Source of the DNA: Mesorhizobium sp.
GTDB lineage: Bacteria; Pseudomonadota; Alphaproteobacteria; Rhizobiales; Rhizobiaceae
Reading direction: 5' to 3'
DNA length: 64,000 nt
Assembly (NCBI GenBank): GCA_019635735.1
Contig: JAHBYX010000001.1
Span: forward strand, 186,001-250,000
Shown here: positions 1-10,475 of the stretch, in pieces
Layout: every line of letters starts with the position of its first letter
Position numbering within the stretch: the first letter of the stretch is position 1
Program-made: the position numbers and the translations under genes
Notes under the pieces: model-generated
What the model was told of the DNA's origin: nothing
Databases searched by the model: none
Seen by the model: the letters and a program-made list of their open reading frames with translations, nothing else

Positions 1-1110
1 GGTGATCACGTTCGCCTCCGCGTCGATCGCCTGGAGCGGCACGCCGCGATCGACCGCCTCGCGCACGAGCCTGTAGTTGTTCGAGATACCGCCGACGAAA
101 TGCTCGCCGAGGATCGCCTCGACATCGGCCTGGCGGATGCCGTTTTCGAACTTCTTCTGCTCGTAGCGGTTGACGATGACGCGCGGCTTCACTTCCTTGC
201 CGACCGTCTCGTAGACCGCCTGGATCAGGCGCTGCGTGTGGCGCAGGCACGGGACCGTCATCTCGGCGACGATGTAGAGCTTGTTGGAGCCGAGCAGCAC
301 GGTCTCCGTCCACGGAAACCAGGTACGCGGCATGTCGATCACGACATTGTCGAAATAGGCCGAGACGAGATCGAGCACGCGCACGACCACGTCGGTGTTG
401 AACGAACGCATCTCGGACGGATGGGTGGGGGCTGCCAGCACGCACAGCCCGCTCTGGTGCTTGGACAGCATGACGTCGAGCAGCTGGCGGTCGAGGCGCT
501 CCGGATTGTTCTCGATCTCGGTGATGTCGAAGCGTGGCTCGAGGTCGAGATATTCCGCACAGGCGCCCTGCTGGAAATTGAGGTCGACGACGCAGGTCGA
601 GGCGGCGCGTGTGGCCGAGTTATGCAGCTGGAATGCGGTCTGGAGCGCGAGGGTGGTGGTTCCGACGCCGCCGGCGGCCGGCATGAACGTATAGATCTGG
701 GACTCGCTGCGTTCCTCGCGGCCCGAACCCTGCAGTGCGCGGATGCAGGAGCGGACGAGATCGGCCGTCGTCACCGGCTTGACCAGGAAATCGGCGACCT
801 GCAGCTGGACGAGTATGCGGGCCGCTGCCGCGTTGAATTCCTGCGTTACGACGATGACCGGCGCCTTTCCTTCCAGCCGGCGCGTCACTCGCTGCAGGGA
901 CTCGATCTCCTCGAGACGCGCCGCGTCCATGTCGATGATGACGGCGCCGCAATCGGAATCCTGAACCTCGCCCCGCAGATCGGCGACGTTGCGCTCGACC
1001 ACGCGAAGCTCAATCGCGTCGGAGGACGCGAAGGCGGTACGCGTTTCCTGAACGAAGTCCCTGTCGGCCGAGACAAGGAGGATACGGCGGTTCTTGGACT
1101 GGCTTGCCAT
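1..1110 (-). CDS. cpaE: Pilus assembly ATPase-like protein CpaE (TadZ family), partial
   Basis: The protein places and helps assemble the Flp/Tad pilus machine at the inner membrane. The first ~125 residues look like a degenerate response-regulator receiver (RILLVS start, IDMD, VKPV). They are followed by a ParA/MinD-like fold with an atypical Walker A at residues 144-153 (PAAGGVGTTT) that lacks both signature lysines, as is common in CpaE/TadZ. The start is ATG at 1110, 12 bp after the small lipoprotein gene in the same operon. The frame is open to base 1, so 370 codons are seen and the C-terminus lies outside the window. The family and context are clear. Confidence 0.93.
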   Translation of the reverse strand, partial: MASQSKNRRILLVSADRDFVQETRTAFASSDAIELRVVERNVADLRGEVQDSDCGAVIIDMDAARLEEIESLQRVTRRLEGKAPVIVVTQEFNAAAARILVQLQVADFLVKPVTTADLVRSCIRALQGSGREERSESQIYTFMPAAGGVGTTTLALQTAFQLHNSATRAASTCVVDLNFQQGACAEYLDLEPRFDITEIENNPERLDRQLLDVMLSKHQSGLCVLAAPTHPSEMRSFNTDVVVRVLDLVSAYFDNVVIDMPRTWFPWTETVLLGSNKLYIVAEMTVPCLRHTQRLIQAVYETVGKEVKPRVIVNRYEQKKFENGIRQADVEAILGEHFVGGISNNYRLVREAVDRGVPLQAIDAEANVIT

Positions 1111-1122
1111 CTTTTCCCTGCG

Positions 1123-1374
1123 TCAGTTGTCGCTGCTGTCGTCCTTGGCCGGTTCGTCGGATGGGGCTGCGGCCGCCGATCCGCGTTCCGCCGGGACTTT
1201 AAGGTCCGTGTCCTCGACACCCGGCTGCCAGGGGTCGACCATCTGCATCACCGTATTGGCGGCGATTGCGTTGCCGGCGCCGGACGTCACGCCTTCCTGA
1301 CGGCCGACGCCGTCGCCCATGCATCCGGCAAGCGCGAGAACGGCGGGGCAGATGAAAATCAGTCCGGTGCGCAT
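1123..1374 (-). CDS. Small lipoprotein of the Tad pilus locus
   Basis: An 83-residue protein with a lipoprotein signal peptide (MRTGLIFICPAVLALAGC, lipobox LAGC) and a polar tail rich in Ala, Asp and Pro. It sits between cpaC (10 bp gap) and cpaE (12 bp gap), where cpaD usually lies. It is far shorter than CpaD (about 200 residues or more) and shows no peptidoglycan-binding features. From memory, rhizobial pilus loci often carry a short lipoprotein with a GAGNAIAANT...DPW segment, and that pattern is visible here. It probably acts in the periplasm or outer membrane with the CpaC secretin. Its exact role is unknown. Confidence 0.8.
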   Translation of the reverse strand: MRTGLIFICPAVLALAGCMGDGVGRQEGVTSGAGNAIAANTVMQMVDPWQPGVEDTDLKVPAERGSAAAAPSDEPAKDDSSDN

Positions 1375-1384
1375 CTGTTCGTTC

Positions 1385-2806
1385 TCACTGCAGATCGAGG
1401 AAATGGCCGACGGTGGCAGTGCGGGCGCCGTTCACGGCAGCCGAAGCACGATTGCCGGCGAGCTTGACCTCCTCCTGGTTAGCCAGGAAGTAGTCGGCGT
1501 CGTTGGCGGGCGCGGTCTGATCGGCAGGGGTCGCGACCTTCTTCGTCGGATCGATCGGCTTGACCAGATAGGGCGTGACGATGATCACCAGATCTGTCTC
1601 GCGGCGCTGATAGGCCTTCGACGAAAACAGCGTGCCGAGCACCGGCAGGCGGCTGAGCCCGGGAATGCCCTGCGTCGTCGTATCGTTCTGGCTCTGCAGC
1701 AGGCCGGCGATCATGAAGCTCTGGCCGCTTTTCAGGTCGACCGAGGTCTTTGCCCGGCGCACGACGAAGCCCGGGATCGCGATGTCGCCGATCTTGTAGG
1801 AGGAGGAATTGTCGACCGAGGAGACTTCCGGTTCGATGTCGAGGCTGATCAGTCCGTCGGACAGGACATTCGGCGTGAAATCGAGACCCACGCCGAACTT
1901 CTTGTATTCGACCGTGATCTTGTCCCCGTCCTGAGACACCGGGATCGGGAACTCGCCACCGGCGAGGAAGCTCGCCTTTTCGCCCGAGCGCGCGATCAGG
2001 TTCGGCTCGGCCAGGCGGCGGGCGACACCGCGGTCCTCCAGCGCCTTGATCGCCACGTCGATCGACCAGCCGCCCGTGACGATGCCGCCGATGATCTCGG
2101 CCGCGGGCAGGTTGCCGGAGGCTTTCGGGTTGGAATTGAATTCGAACCCGCCGCCGGGACCCATGTAGCTTGCATTGATCTGGGTGCCGAGTTCCTTGCC
2201 GACCTGGCGGTTGATCTCGACGAAACGGACATTGAGCTGGACCTGCTGCGAGGACGAGATCTTGACCGAATTGATGACCTCCTCCTCGCCGGAATAGCGG
2301 TCGGCGATCCTCTTCGCCTTGTCGGCCGCAACGGCGTCCTCGGCCGACCCGGAGAGCACGATGCGGCCGTTGGCAGAGCCGACCTTGATGTTCGAGCCGG
2401 GAACGGCGTCGCGGATCGTTCCGGCGAGCCCCTTCGTATCGAGCGTCACCTCGATGTCGACAGTGCCGACAAGCTGCTTGTTTTCGTCGAACAGGGCGAT
2501 ACCCGTAGTGCCGAGTTCGTTGCCCAGAACGTAGAAGGATCGGTCGGTCAGAGGCGTGACATTGGCGATGGACGGGTCGCCGATGACGATCTCGTAGAAG
2601 GCGGCGCTGGTCTTGACCGTCTGCGGCTTGCCTTTCGCCACCTTGACGCTGGAACTACGCTCGGCGGAGATGGAAATCGCCTGCGCCGACGCAGGCTGCG
2701 TGGCGATCGGTATCGCAGTTAGCAGCGCCACAGCCAGACCGGCCGCGATCCGCCGCAAGACCGGCAGGCGCACCGCGCCCGCATTCTTCCCACTGTCCCC
2801 GTGCAT
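1385..2806 (-). CDS. cpaC: Pilus assembly secretin CpaC (RcpA)
   Basis: The outer-membrane secretin channel of the Tad/Flp pilus. After a signal peptide (hydrophobic run near residues 16-38 ending ASA) come an N-terminal secretin domain ([15 protein letters not shown]...), a BON-like domain (about 110-180) and the C-terminal secretin domain with [11 protein letters not shown] and RLPVLGTLF motifs. The chosen ATG at 2806 has a GGGG-rich ribosome site and leaves 31 bp after cpaB. A longer start at 2860 would overlap the cpaB end and add an Arg-rich stretch unlike a signal peptide. The 473-residue length is usual for CpaC. Confidence 0.93.
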   Translation of the reverse strand: MHGDSGKNAGAVRLPVLRRIAAGLAVALLTAIPIATQPASAQAISISAERSSSVKVAKGKPQTVKTSAAFYEIVIGDPSIANVTPLTDRSFYVLGNELGTTGIALFDENKQLVGTVDIEVTLDTKGLAGTIRDAVPGSNIKVGSANGRIVLSGSAEDAVAADKAKRIADRYSGEEEVINSVKISSSQQVQLNVRFVEINRQVGKELGTQINASYMGPGGGFEFNSNPKASGNLPAAEIIGGIVTGGWSIDVAIKALEDRGVARRLAEPNLIARSGEKASFLAGGEFPIPVSQDGDKITVEYKKFGVGLDFTPNVLSDGLISLDIEPEVSSVDNSSSYKIGDIAIPGFVVRRAKTSVDLKSGQSFMIAGLLQSQNDTTTQGIPGLSRLPVLGTLFSSKAYQRRETDLVIIVTPYLVKPIDPTKKVATPADQTAPANDADYFLANQEEVKLAGNRASAAVNGARTATVGHFLDLQ

Positions 2807-2837
2807 CGCCCCTTGCCCCTGCCAGAAATTCCGCCGC

Positions 2838-3761
2838 CTAGTTCCCCTGCGACGGCACATTGTAAGACTGCGACTCGCCCTGCCCCCGCGTCACCATGAT
2901 CGTGCGCGTCGCCGGCTTCTCGGGAGCGGCGAATACCTCGGTCACGCTCGTCGCGGCCGCGTTGACCACATCGGCGACAGACCCGCGGAAAGACGAAATG
3001 GTGGTCAATCCCTCCGCGCCGGCCCCACCTTCGCTCGCCGCGCGCAATGACAGCGACAATGTGCCGATGTTGCGGGCGAGCGCGATCTTCTGTGCGCCCT
3101 CGGCATCGACTTCGACCGTCACCGAGGAGGTTACCTGGGGGGCAGCCTGGCGCTCGTCGGCGCCTTGCCCGACGGAGACCACCTTGACGTTGTCAAGGAC
3201 GATTTCCGATGTCAGCGTCGAGCCGGTCGCTCCCTGCGCGTTCTTCGCGACCTCGGCGATCTTGCCGGCGTCGCGGGTCAGCACCACGTCGACGCGATCG
3301 CCAGGGGTGATGAAGCCCGCCACGCCGGCGATCTCGTCGGTCTTGATCGTGACGGCCCGCATGCCGGGCGACAAAAGGTTGGACAGGCTCGCGCGGCCAT
3401 TGGCGCCGGAGAGCTTCGCTAGCAGGACTGGTTCGTTCGGCTCGATCGGTGAGAGAACGATACGGCCGCCATCGGCCAGAAGCGCATCGATTTTGGCGAA
3501 AGACCCCTGCGGCAGCGCGTCCTGCGGCCAGGGGATCTCGGCGAGCTGCGCGGCTTCCAGCGTCATGCCGTAGCGCAACGGCTCCTTGGCGACGACGATG
3601 GATTTGAATTCGACCTTCGGCGCCGCCGGAACGGCGACTTCTGCCGACAGCCGCTCGACCTGCGCATTGGCCGAACTCCTGATCCAGTAGTCGGCTGCGA
3701 ATATCGACACCGCGCCGATGACCGCCGCGATCCCGATCATCGGGATGATCTTGCCCTTCAC
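2838..3761 (-). CDS. cpaB: Pilus assembly protein CpaB (RcpC)
   Basis: A 307-residue inner-membrane-anchored periplasmic protein that works with the CpaC secretin. It has an N-terminal membrane segment (IIPMIGIAAVIGAVSIFAA), an SAF domain around residues 50-115 (VVAKEPLRYGMTL, SLSNLLSPGMRAVTI), then the RcpC/CpaB domain (GFITPGDRVDVVLTR). The start is GTG (3759-3761), preceded by a GGAG-type ribosome site. It is the first gene of the visible minus-strand pilus operon and is divergent from parE across a 241-bp gap. The prepilin cpaA/pilA genes are not in this interval. Confidence 0.92.
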   Translation of the reverse strand: MKGKIIPMIGIAAVIGAVSIFAADYWIRSSANAQVERLSAEVAVPAAPKVEFKSIVVAKEPLRYGMTLEAAQLAEIPWPQDALPQGSFAKIDALLADGGRIVLSPIEPNEPVLLAKLSGANGRASLSNLLSPGMRAVTIKTDEIAGVAGFITPGDRVDVVLTRDAGKIAEVAKNAQGATGSTLTSEIVLDNVKVVSVGQGADERQAAPQVTSSVTVEVDAEGAQKIALARNIGTLSLSLRAASEGGAGAEGLTTISSFRGSVADVVNAAATSVTEVFAAPEKPATRTIMVTRGQGESQSYNVPSQGN

Positions 3762-3921
3762 TGCCCCACTCCACGCCCTGGCGGTTACCCGCTCTCTGGA
3801 TGAAGGCTAGAGGGCAGTTCTCAACAAACTCCGATTGCGTTGATTCAAATGCCGGGAATTCGCCGCTTTTGGTTATGAAACGGTTTCGCAACCGATGCGG
3901 GATAGCGTCCGCCACCTGTAT

Positions 3922-3936
3922 GAACGGAACACGAAC
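3922..3936 (+). promoter_or_regulatory. LexA-type SOS box upstream of parE
   Basis: The sequence GAAC-GGAACAC-GAAC is an exact GAAC-N7-GAAC direct repeat, equivalent to GTTC-N7-GTTC, the LexA site of alphaproteobacteria. It lies 66 bp before the parE ATG. It could also affect divergent cpaB (about 160 bp away), but position favours parE, which I recall as a reported member of the alphaproteobacterial SOS regulon. Confidence 0.65.
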
Positions 3937-4002
3937 GCAGTCGCGTGACGATGGGGTTATGTGTCATGCTCCCGCTGATTCGCAGATTGCGTCAGGACGT
4001 CC

Positions 4003-6063
<2,061 letters not shown>

Positions 6064-6071
6064 CTAGCATC

Positions 6072-6079
6072 GGGGAGGA
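6072..6079 (+). promoter_or_regulatory. Strong ribosome site without a matching standard start codon
   Basis: GGGGAGGA stands at ideal distance from an in-frame ATC at 6084. The first standard start of the following hydrolase frame is GTG at 6111, 31 bases after the site. The residues between (FPFILRLLV) would complete the N-terminal membrane helix, so the true start may be the ATC. Confidence 0.4.
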
Positions 6080-6110
6080 CGACATCTTCCCTTTCATCCT
6101 GCGTCTGCTC

Positions 6111-6881
6111 GTGGCCCTGGCGGTCGCCTATGCCGGGTTGATGGCCGTTCTCTTCTTCGCGCAACGCGCCCTGCTTTATCCGGGCGCGACCGGCGGCCCG
6201 GTCTCCGCGAACCATTGGGGACAGGTGGCGGATATCGTTACCTCGGACGGCGAACGGCTGCTTGCGTTGCACTCGCCTGCCCGCGAAGGGCATCCAACCG
6301 TACTCCACTTCCACGGCAACGCCGACCGCGTCGATCGCTTCGAATTCCTGGCGCGCAGCCTCGCCGAGCGCGGCACCGGACTGCTGGCCCTATCCTATCG
6401 CGGCTATCCCGGCTCGACCGGAACCCCATCGGAGACGGGCCTGATCGCCGACCGGATCGCGGCATATGACTGGCTCGTTTCGCGTTCGGGCGGGCCCGTC
6501 ATTCTTCTCGGCCAATCGCTCGGCTCGGGTGTGGCCGTCGCGGTCGCCGCCGAGCGGCTGGTAGCAGGAGTGGTGCTGATTTCCGCCTACGACTCGATCC
6601 TGGAACTCGCGCGAAGGACCTACTCCTTTGTTCCTGTTGCGCCGTTCCTGAAGGATCCCTTCCGCTCCGACCTGCGGATCGGCGGGATCGATGCGCCTAA
6701 ACTGTTCATCCACGGTCGACTGGATACGCTGGTGCCTGTCGCGCGCGGCGCAGCTCTGTACGACGCGGCGCCGGAGCCGAAGCGCATGCTGATCCTCGAC
6801 GGAGCCGGCCATAACGACATCTGGAGCGAACGCGTCCTGCGCGAGATCGAAGGCTTCGTGGACGAAGTCTCGGTGCCCTGA
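6111..6881 (+). CDS. Membrane-anchored alpha/beta hydrolase (BEM46/ABHD13-like)
   Basis: A serine hydrolase of unknown substrate with an N-terminal membrane anchor (ALAVAYAGLMAVLFFAQ). The oxyanion region is HFHGNADRV, the nucleophile elbow is GQSLG at residues 134-138 (Ser136), the acid is in the HGRLDTLVPV segment and the catalytic His is in GAGHNDIW. The closest described family is Bem46-type hydrolases. The start is uncertain: GTG at 6111 is the first standard codon, but the Shine-Dalgarno site at 6072-6079 points to ATC at 6084. The gene follows parE by 47 bp on the same strand, and its TGA directly abuts the stop of the convergent DUF2336 gene. Confidence 0.85.
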   Translation: MALAVAYAGLMAVLFFAQRALLYPGATGGPVSANHWGQVADIVTSDGERLLALHSPAREGHPTVLHFHGNADRVDRFEFLARSLAERGTGLLALSYRGYPGSTGTPSETGLIADRIAAYDWLVSRSGGPVILLGQSLGSGVAVAVAAERLVAGVVLISAYDSILELARRTYSFVPVAPFLKDPFRSDLRIGGIDAPKLFIHGRLDTLVPVARGAALYDAAPEPKRMLILDGAGHNDIWSERVLREIEGFVDEVSVP

Positions 6882-8009
6882 TCACGCGGCCTGGATCGCG
6901 ACCGCATGGTCGCGTGCATTCTCGCGCAACGCGTTGAGATGGATCGAGGACAGGAGCGTCGCCAGCCTGCCGTCCGAAGCTGCCTCGTCCTGCTCGAGTT
7001 CCTTCAGCATCAGCCAGCTGACTTCCTGCGCACCCGCAATACGCTGACCGCGCGCGACCTCCCGCCATGCCTTGATCGCGCGCAGGATGACGCGATGCGT
7101 CGCTTCGGCAAGCCCGGCGGCGCGGAACAGCGCTTCGAGCGCAACGTCGCGACCGTCTGCGAGCAGCGAGCGGATGCGGCTTTCCTTCTGGCCCGACAGC
7201 GCCACGAGCGCGGCGCCGAAGAAGTCGATCTTTCCATGCGCGACCACGCGCACGAGGAAGGACGACGTCATCTCGCCGCGCAATCTGAGATGCTCGACAA
7301 GCGCGGCGCATTCGGCCGACGGCGTCGCTTCGATGAGTCTGACCGAGGCGCTGACACAGGCCTCCCGCGTGATGCGCTCGGCGCGAGCGGGGCCGATCAG
7401 GGCCCGGACCAGGGGCGCGCCCTGAAGCGCCTCGCCAAGCATCACCATCAGGATGTGGTGCACGTCGGCGGGCAGTTTGCGACCGAAGAGCATCGCTTCC
7501 CGAAGGTCGGCATCAGCGCCATGGCGTTCCGCGATCCGGCGCAGGCTGACAGCGGCTATGTCGGCGCCGTCATTGCGCAGCAACGCGAGGCAGGCATCCC
7601 GGTCGCCGGTTTCGGCGATCGCGGCGGAAACGGCATTCGAGAGCCGCGGACGCATGGCGATCAGTCGCTGCGTAGCCGCGCTTCCCTCCGCGACGCGATC
7701 GACGAGGTCACCGTCGGCGAGAAGCGGGGAGCGCAGCAGGATCAGCGCGGCGATTTCCGACTGGTCGGAGGCGAGCGCGGCGATGATCTGCGCCGGCGCG
7801 TGATGGCACAGCGACAGCGGCTCGGCCATGGCGAGCCTGACTTTCGGCGAGGGATCATCGAGGAGGAGCGTTAGTGCGGCTTCCGCGGCGCAGCGGTCTT
7901 CGAAGCTCAGGTCGGAAAACACATAGGCCCGCGAGAGCGCGCTCGCCGCGGCCGCGCGTTCTGCGACTTTCGAGGTGTCGACCCACTTCAGAAAGTGCTG
8001 GACGATCAT
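6882..8009 (-). CDS. DUF2336 HEAT-like repeat protein
   Basis: A 375-residue all-helical cytoplasmic protein of the DUF2336 family. HEAT-like helical pairs run through the first 200 residues (AALTLLLDDPSPKVRLAMAEPL, SEIAALILLRSPLL). Its function is unknown and no enzyme motif is visible. GTG at 8021 is possible, but ATG at 8009 (MIVQHFLKWVDT) has better ribosome-site spacing and matches the usual family N-terminus. It stands alone on the minus strand, end to end with the hydrolase gene. Confidence 0.8.
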   Translation of the reverse strand: MIVQHFLKWVDTSKVAERAAAASALSRAYVFSDLSFEDRCAAEAALTLLLDDPSPKVRLAMAEPLSLCHHAPAQIIAALASDQSEIAALILLRSPLLADGDLVDRVAEGSAATQRLIAMRPRLSNAVSAAIAETGDRDACLALLRNDGADIAAVSLRRIAERHGADADLREAMLFGRKLPADVHHILMVMLGEALQGAPLVRALIGPARAERITREACVSASVRLIEATPSAECAALVEHLRLRGEMTSSFLVRVVAHGKIDFFGAALVALSGQKESRIRSLLADGRDVALEALFRAAGLAEATHRVILRAIKAWREVARGQRIAGAQEVSWLMLKELEQDEAASDGRLATLLSSIHLNALRENARDHAVAIQAA

Positions 8010-8123
8010 GAATTCGGCCACTTCCCCTTTGCCCCGCTCCGACGCTAGGGAGAAATGGTTTACGAACGGTTCACCATTTTCGTTAACCGGCTCGAAACCG
8101 CGCGAATTGCGGGCATGGGCCCG

Positions 8124-8732
8124 TCAGTCGGCCTTCCACCGCGGCCTGCGCATCTCGAACACCGAATCGACCGTGAGATAATCGAAATAGCCGAGCCTCG
8201 CGACATTGCCCGCCTTCACCGCGTCGAAGCGGCCGTCGACCAGAACCGACTCGTCGATATAGACTCCGATCACTTCGCCGGCGACGACGACCGCGTCGGG
8301 TTCAGCGCCGCTCCAGGTCTTCGGAGTCATGATCTCGGTGACCTTGCATTCGAGCGCGGCGAGCGCCTCCCTGACGCGCGGCGGCTTGACCAGGCGCGAG
8401 GGCTCGGGCGTCAGGTCGGCATAGCCGAACTCGCTGACGCCACGGGGTGCGTCGACGGAACTGGCGACCATCTTCGAAACGAGATCGCGCCCGGCGAGAT
8501 TGACGACGAACTCGCCGGTTTCGCGCGCAAACGTCACACTGTCCTTTTCTCCCTCCGAGGAGAACCAGACCAGAAACGGCTTCGACGAGAACATGTTGAA
8601 GAACGAATAGGGCGCGAGGTTCAGCGCGCCGGACGCGCTTATCGTCGAGATCCAGCCAACCGGACGCGGCGATACGATCGCCTTGGACGGATCGTGCGGC
8701 AGGCCATGGCCCTTTGACGGTTCGTAGAACAT
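8124..8732 (-). CDS. Flavin reductase family protein (FMN-binding split barrel)
   Basis: A 202-residue flavoredoxin/flavin-reductase-like protein that binds FMN through a split-barrel fold (IVSPRPVGWISTIS, LAPYSFFNMFSSKPFLVWFSS, FVVNLAGRDL). It probably reduces free flavin, or is an FMN-dependent oxidoreductase; the substrate is unknown. A ribosome site (GGGGGAG) precedes the ATG at 8732. It starts 3 bp after the stop of the nitroreductase gene, so the two are translated from one transcript and may act together, one supplying reduced flavin. Confidence 0.88.
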   Translation of the reverse strand: MFYEPSKGHGLPHDPSKAIVSPRPVGWISTISASGALNLAPYSFFNMFSSKPFLVWFSSEGEKDSVTFARETGEFVVNLAGRDLVSKMVASSVDAPRGVSEFGYADLTPEPSRLVKPPRVREALAALECKVTEIMTPKTWSGAEPDAVVVAGEVIGVYIDESVLVDGRFDAVKAGNVARLGYFDYLTVDSVFEMRRPRWKAD

Positions 8733-8735
8733 TCC

Positions 8736-9329
8736 TCACTCCCCCACCGGGCCGGCATAGTCGGAGATCAGTCCGGCGATGTCCGGCCGCGGTCGCTCGG
8801 GGATGTCTCCCCTGAACGTGCCGATATGGACGAAGCCGATCACGCGTTCCTCAGGCGCGAGACCCAGGATCGCCCTACCCTCGGGGATGTCCGAATACCA
8901 GTTGGTGATCCAGTTGACGCCGTAGCCGAGGGCATTCGCCGCCAGCAACAGGTTCATGGCGGCGGCCCCGCCGGACAAGAACTTCTCCCATTGAGGAATG
9001 TTCTTCGCATCGTCGCGTGCGACCGACACGACGCCGATCACCAGCGGCGCGCGCGAGAAGCGGGTACGCTCCTTCGCCAGCCGCGCTTCCGGCAGCGGCC
9101 CTTCCAGTTTTGCTGCCAGGGCCGCGAGCATCTCGCCGATTTCATGGCGCGCCTGACCGCGGTAGAGAATGAACCGCCAGGGCGCCAGACGCCCGTGATC
9201 GGGAACGCGAGACGCAATCCTGATCATCGTCTCGATCTCGGCGTCCGACGGTCCGGGCTCCGTCATCAGGTCGATCGGCGCGGACTTGCGGCTCGACAGG
9301 AAATCGATCACGGCGGCGTTCAACGGCAA
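8736..9329 (-). CDS. Nitroreductase family protein (YdjA-like)
   Basis: A 197-residue FMN-dependent nitroreductase. The FMN-binding Arg/Ser cluster is near the N-terminus (FLSSRKSAPI), followed by RVPDHGRLAPWRF, GGAAAMNLLLAANALGYGVNWIT and the C-terminal GFVHIGT. The compact length and pattern fit the YdjA subfamily. The start is a TTG: 9329 as given, or TTG 9323, which is better spaced from the GAGAGGA site. It forms a tight pair with the flavin reductase gene downstream. Confidence 0.88.
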   Translation of the reverse strand: MPLNAAVIDFLSSRKSAPIDLMTEPGPSDAEIETMIRIASRVPDHGRLAPWRFILYRGQARHEIGEMLAALAAKLEGPLPEARLAKERTRFSRAPLVIGVVSVARDDAKNIPQWEKFLSGGAAAMNLLLAANALGYGVNWITNWYSDIPEGRAILGLAPEERVIGFVHIGTFRGDIPERPRPDIAGLISDYAGPVGE

Positions 9330-9424
9330 TCCTCTCGAAGCGGGAAACAGCCAAAGCCGCGGGTGGGGAGATGCCTTGCCGTTTGCGTCTTGAAAATGCC
9401 ACCGCCTTGCGTTTCATGGCAAGC

Positions 9425-10459
9425 ATGAAGATCGTCGCCAGACTGTTCATGACCGCCGTCGCGGCGATCCTTTTCGCGGTCGCGCCGGCGATCGTCCATG
9501 GCCAGGAGCTCGGCAATCCGCTGCCCGGCCTTTCGCTCGACGGACTGAACACCTACGCGCCGCCGCCGACGCTGGACAACATGCCGGGCGTCACTGCCGG
9601 CACGCTGACCCTTGCCGCGCAATTGACGACGGACGGTCCCGAAATCACGCGTGGACTAACCTGGCGGGTCTTCAGCCCGACGCCGGGCGACGACGGGAAA
9701 TTGCCCCTGAGAGGCTCCGCCCAGGGCGGCACGGCGACCTTCGACCTCGAGCCGGGCAGCTACCTCGTCCACGCGGCGTTCGGACGCGCGGGGGCTACCA
9801 AACGCATAACGGTGGGCGCCGACAACAAGCGCGAGACCCTCGTTCTCGACGCCGGCGGGCTCAAGCTGGATGCCATGCTGTCGGGCGGCGTCCGGATACC
9901 CCCCGGAAAGCTGAAATTCACGATCTACGAGGCGAGCGAGAATGACGAGGGCGAGCGCGCCCTGGTCGTGCCGGACGTGAAGCCGAACACCGTCGTCCGG
10001 CTCAACGCCGGCACCTATCACGTCGTATCCCAATACGGGAACGTCAACGCCGTCATTCGCTCCGACATCCGCGTCGAAGCCGGCAAGCTCACCGAAGCGC
10101 TGGTCGAGCACAAGGCGGCGCAGATCACGATGAAGCTGGTGCGCGAGAAGAATGGCGAGGCGATCGCCGACACGTCCTGGTCGGTGCTGACCGATTCGGG
10201 CGACATCGTGAAAGAGACGGTCGGTGCCTTCGCTTCGATGGTGCTCGCCGAAGGCAAATACTCGATCGTCGCCAAGAACCGTGACCGCATCTACCAGCGC
10301 GAGTTCCAGGTCGACGCGGGTCGCAACGAGGATGTCGAGGTCATCACCGAGACCGATATCGCGGCGGGCAAGCCTGAACTGACGGGAGAAGAGCCCTTCA
10401 CAGATACGATGCCGCTCAGCTCCGAAGAGTTTCCGGCCGAGGAAGAACCCGTCGAGTAG
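9425..10459 (+). CDS. Secreted protein with three beta-sandwich-like repeats, unknown function
   Basis: A secreted protein of about 344 residues with a clear signal peptide (MKIVARLFMTAVAAILFAVAPAIVHG). Three tandem units of about 80-100 residues each end with a similar strand pattern: FDLEPGSYLVHAAFG, VRLNAGTYHVVSQYG and MVLAEGKYSIVAKN, each followed by a charged strand and a V-x-A-G-turn. This suggests repeated carboxypeptidase-regulatory-like sandwiches. The tail is acidic (EEFPAEEEPVE). Alternative starts are ATG 9416 and ATG 9371; the signal peptide supports 9425. I do not recognise a functional family. It has no operon partner and converges with the acyltransferase gene. Confidence 0.75.
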   Translation: MKIVARLFMTAVAAILFAVAPAIVHGQELGNPLPGLSLDGLNTYAPPPTLDNMPGVTAGTLTLAAQLTTDGPEITRGLTWRVFSPTPGDDGKLPLRGSAQGGTATFDLEPGSYLVHAAFGRAGATKRITVGADNKRETLVLDAGGLKLDAMLSGGVRIPPGKLKFTIYEASENDEGERALVVPDVKPNTVVRLNAGTYHVVSQYGNVNAVIRSDIRVEAGKLTEALVEHKAAQITMKLVREKNGEAIADTSWSVLTDSGDIVKETVGAFASMVLAEGKYSIVAKNRDRIYQREFQVDAGRNEDVEVITETDIAAGKPELTGEEPFTDTMPLSSEEFPAEEEPVE

Positions 10460-10475
10460 AGCAGTTCTGCATCGA

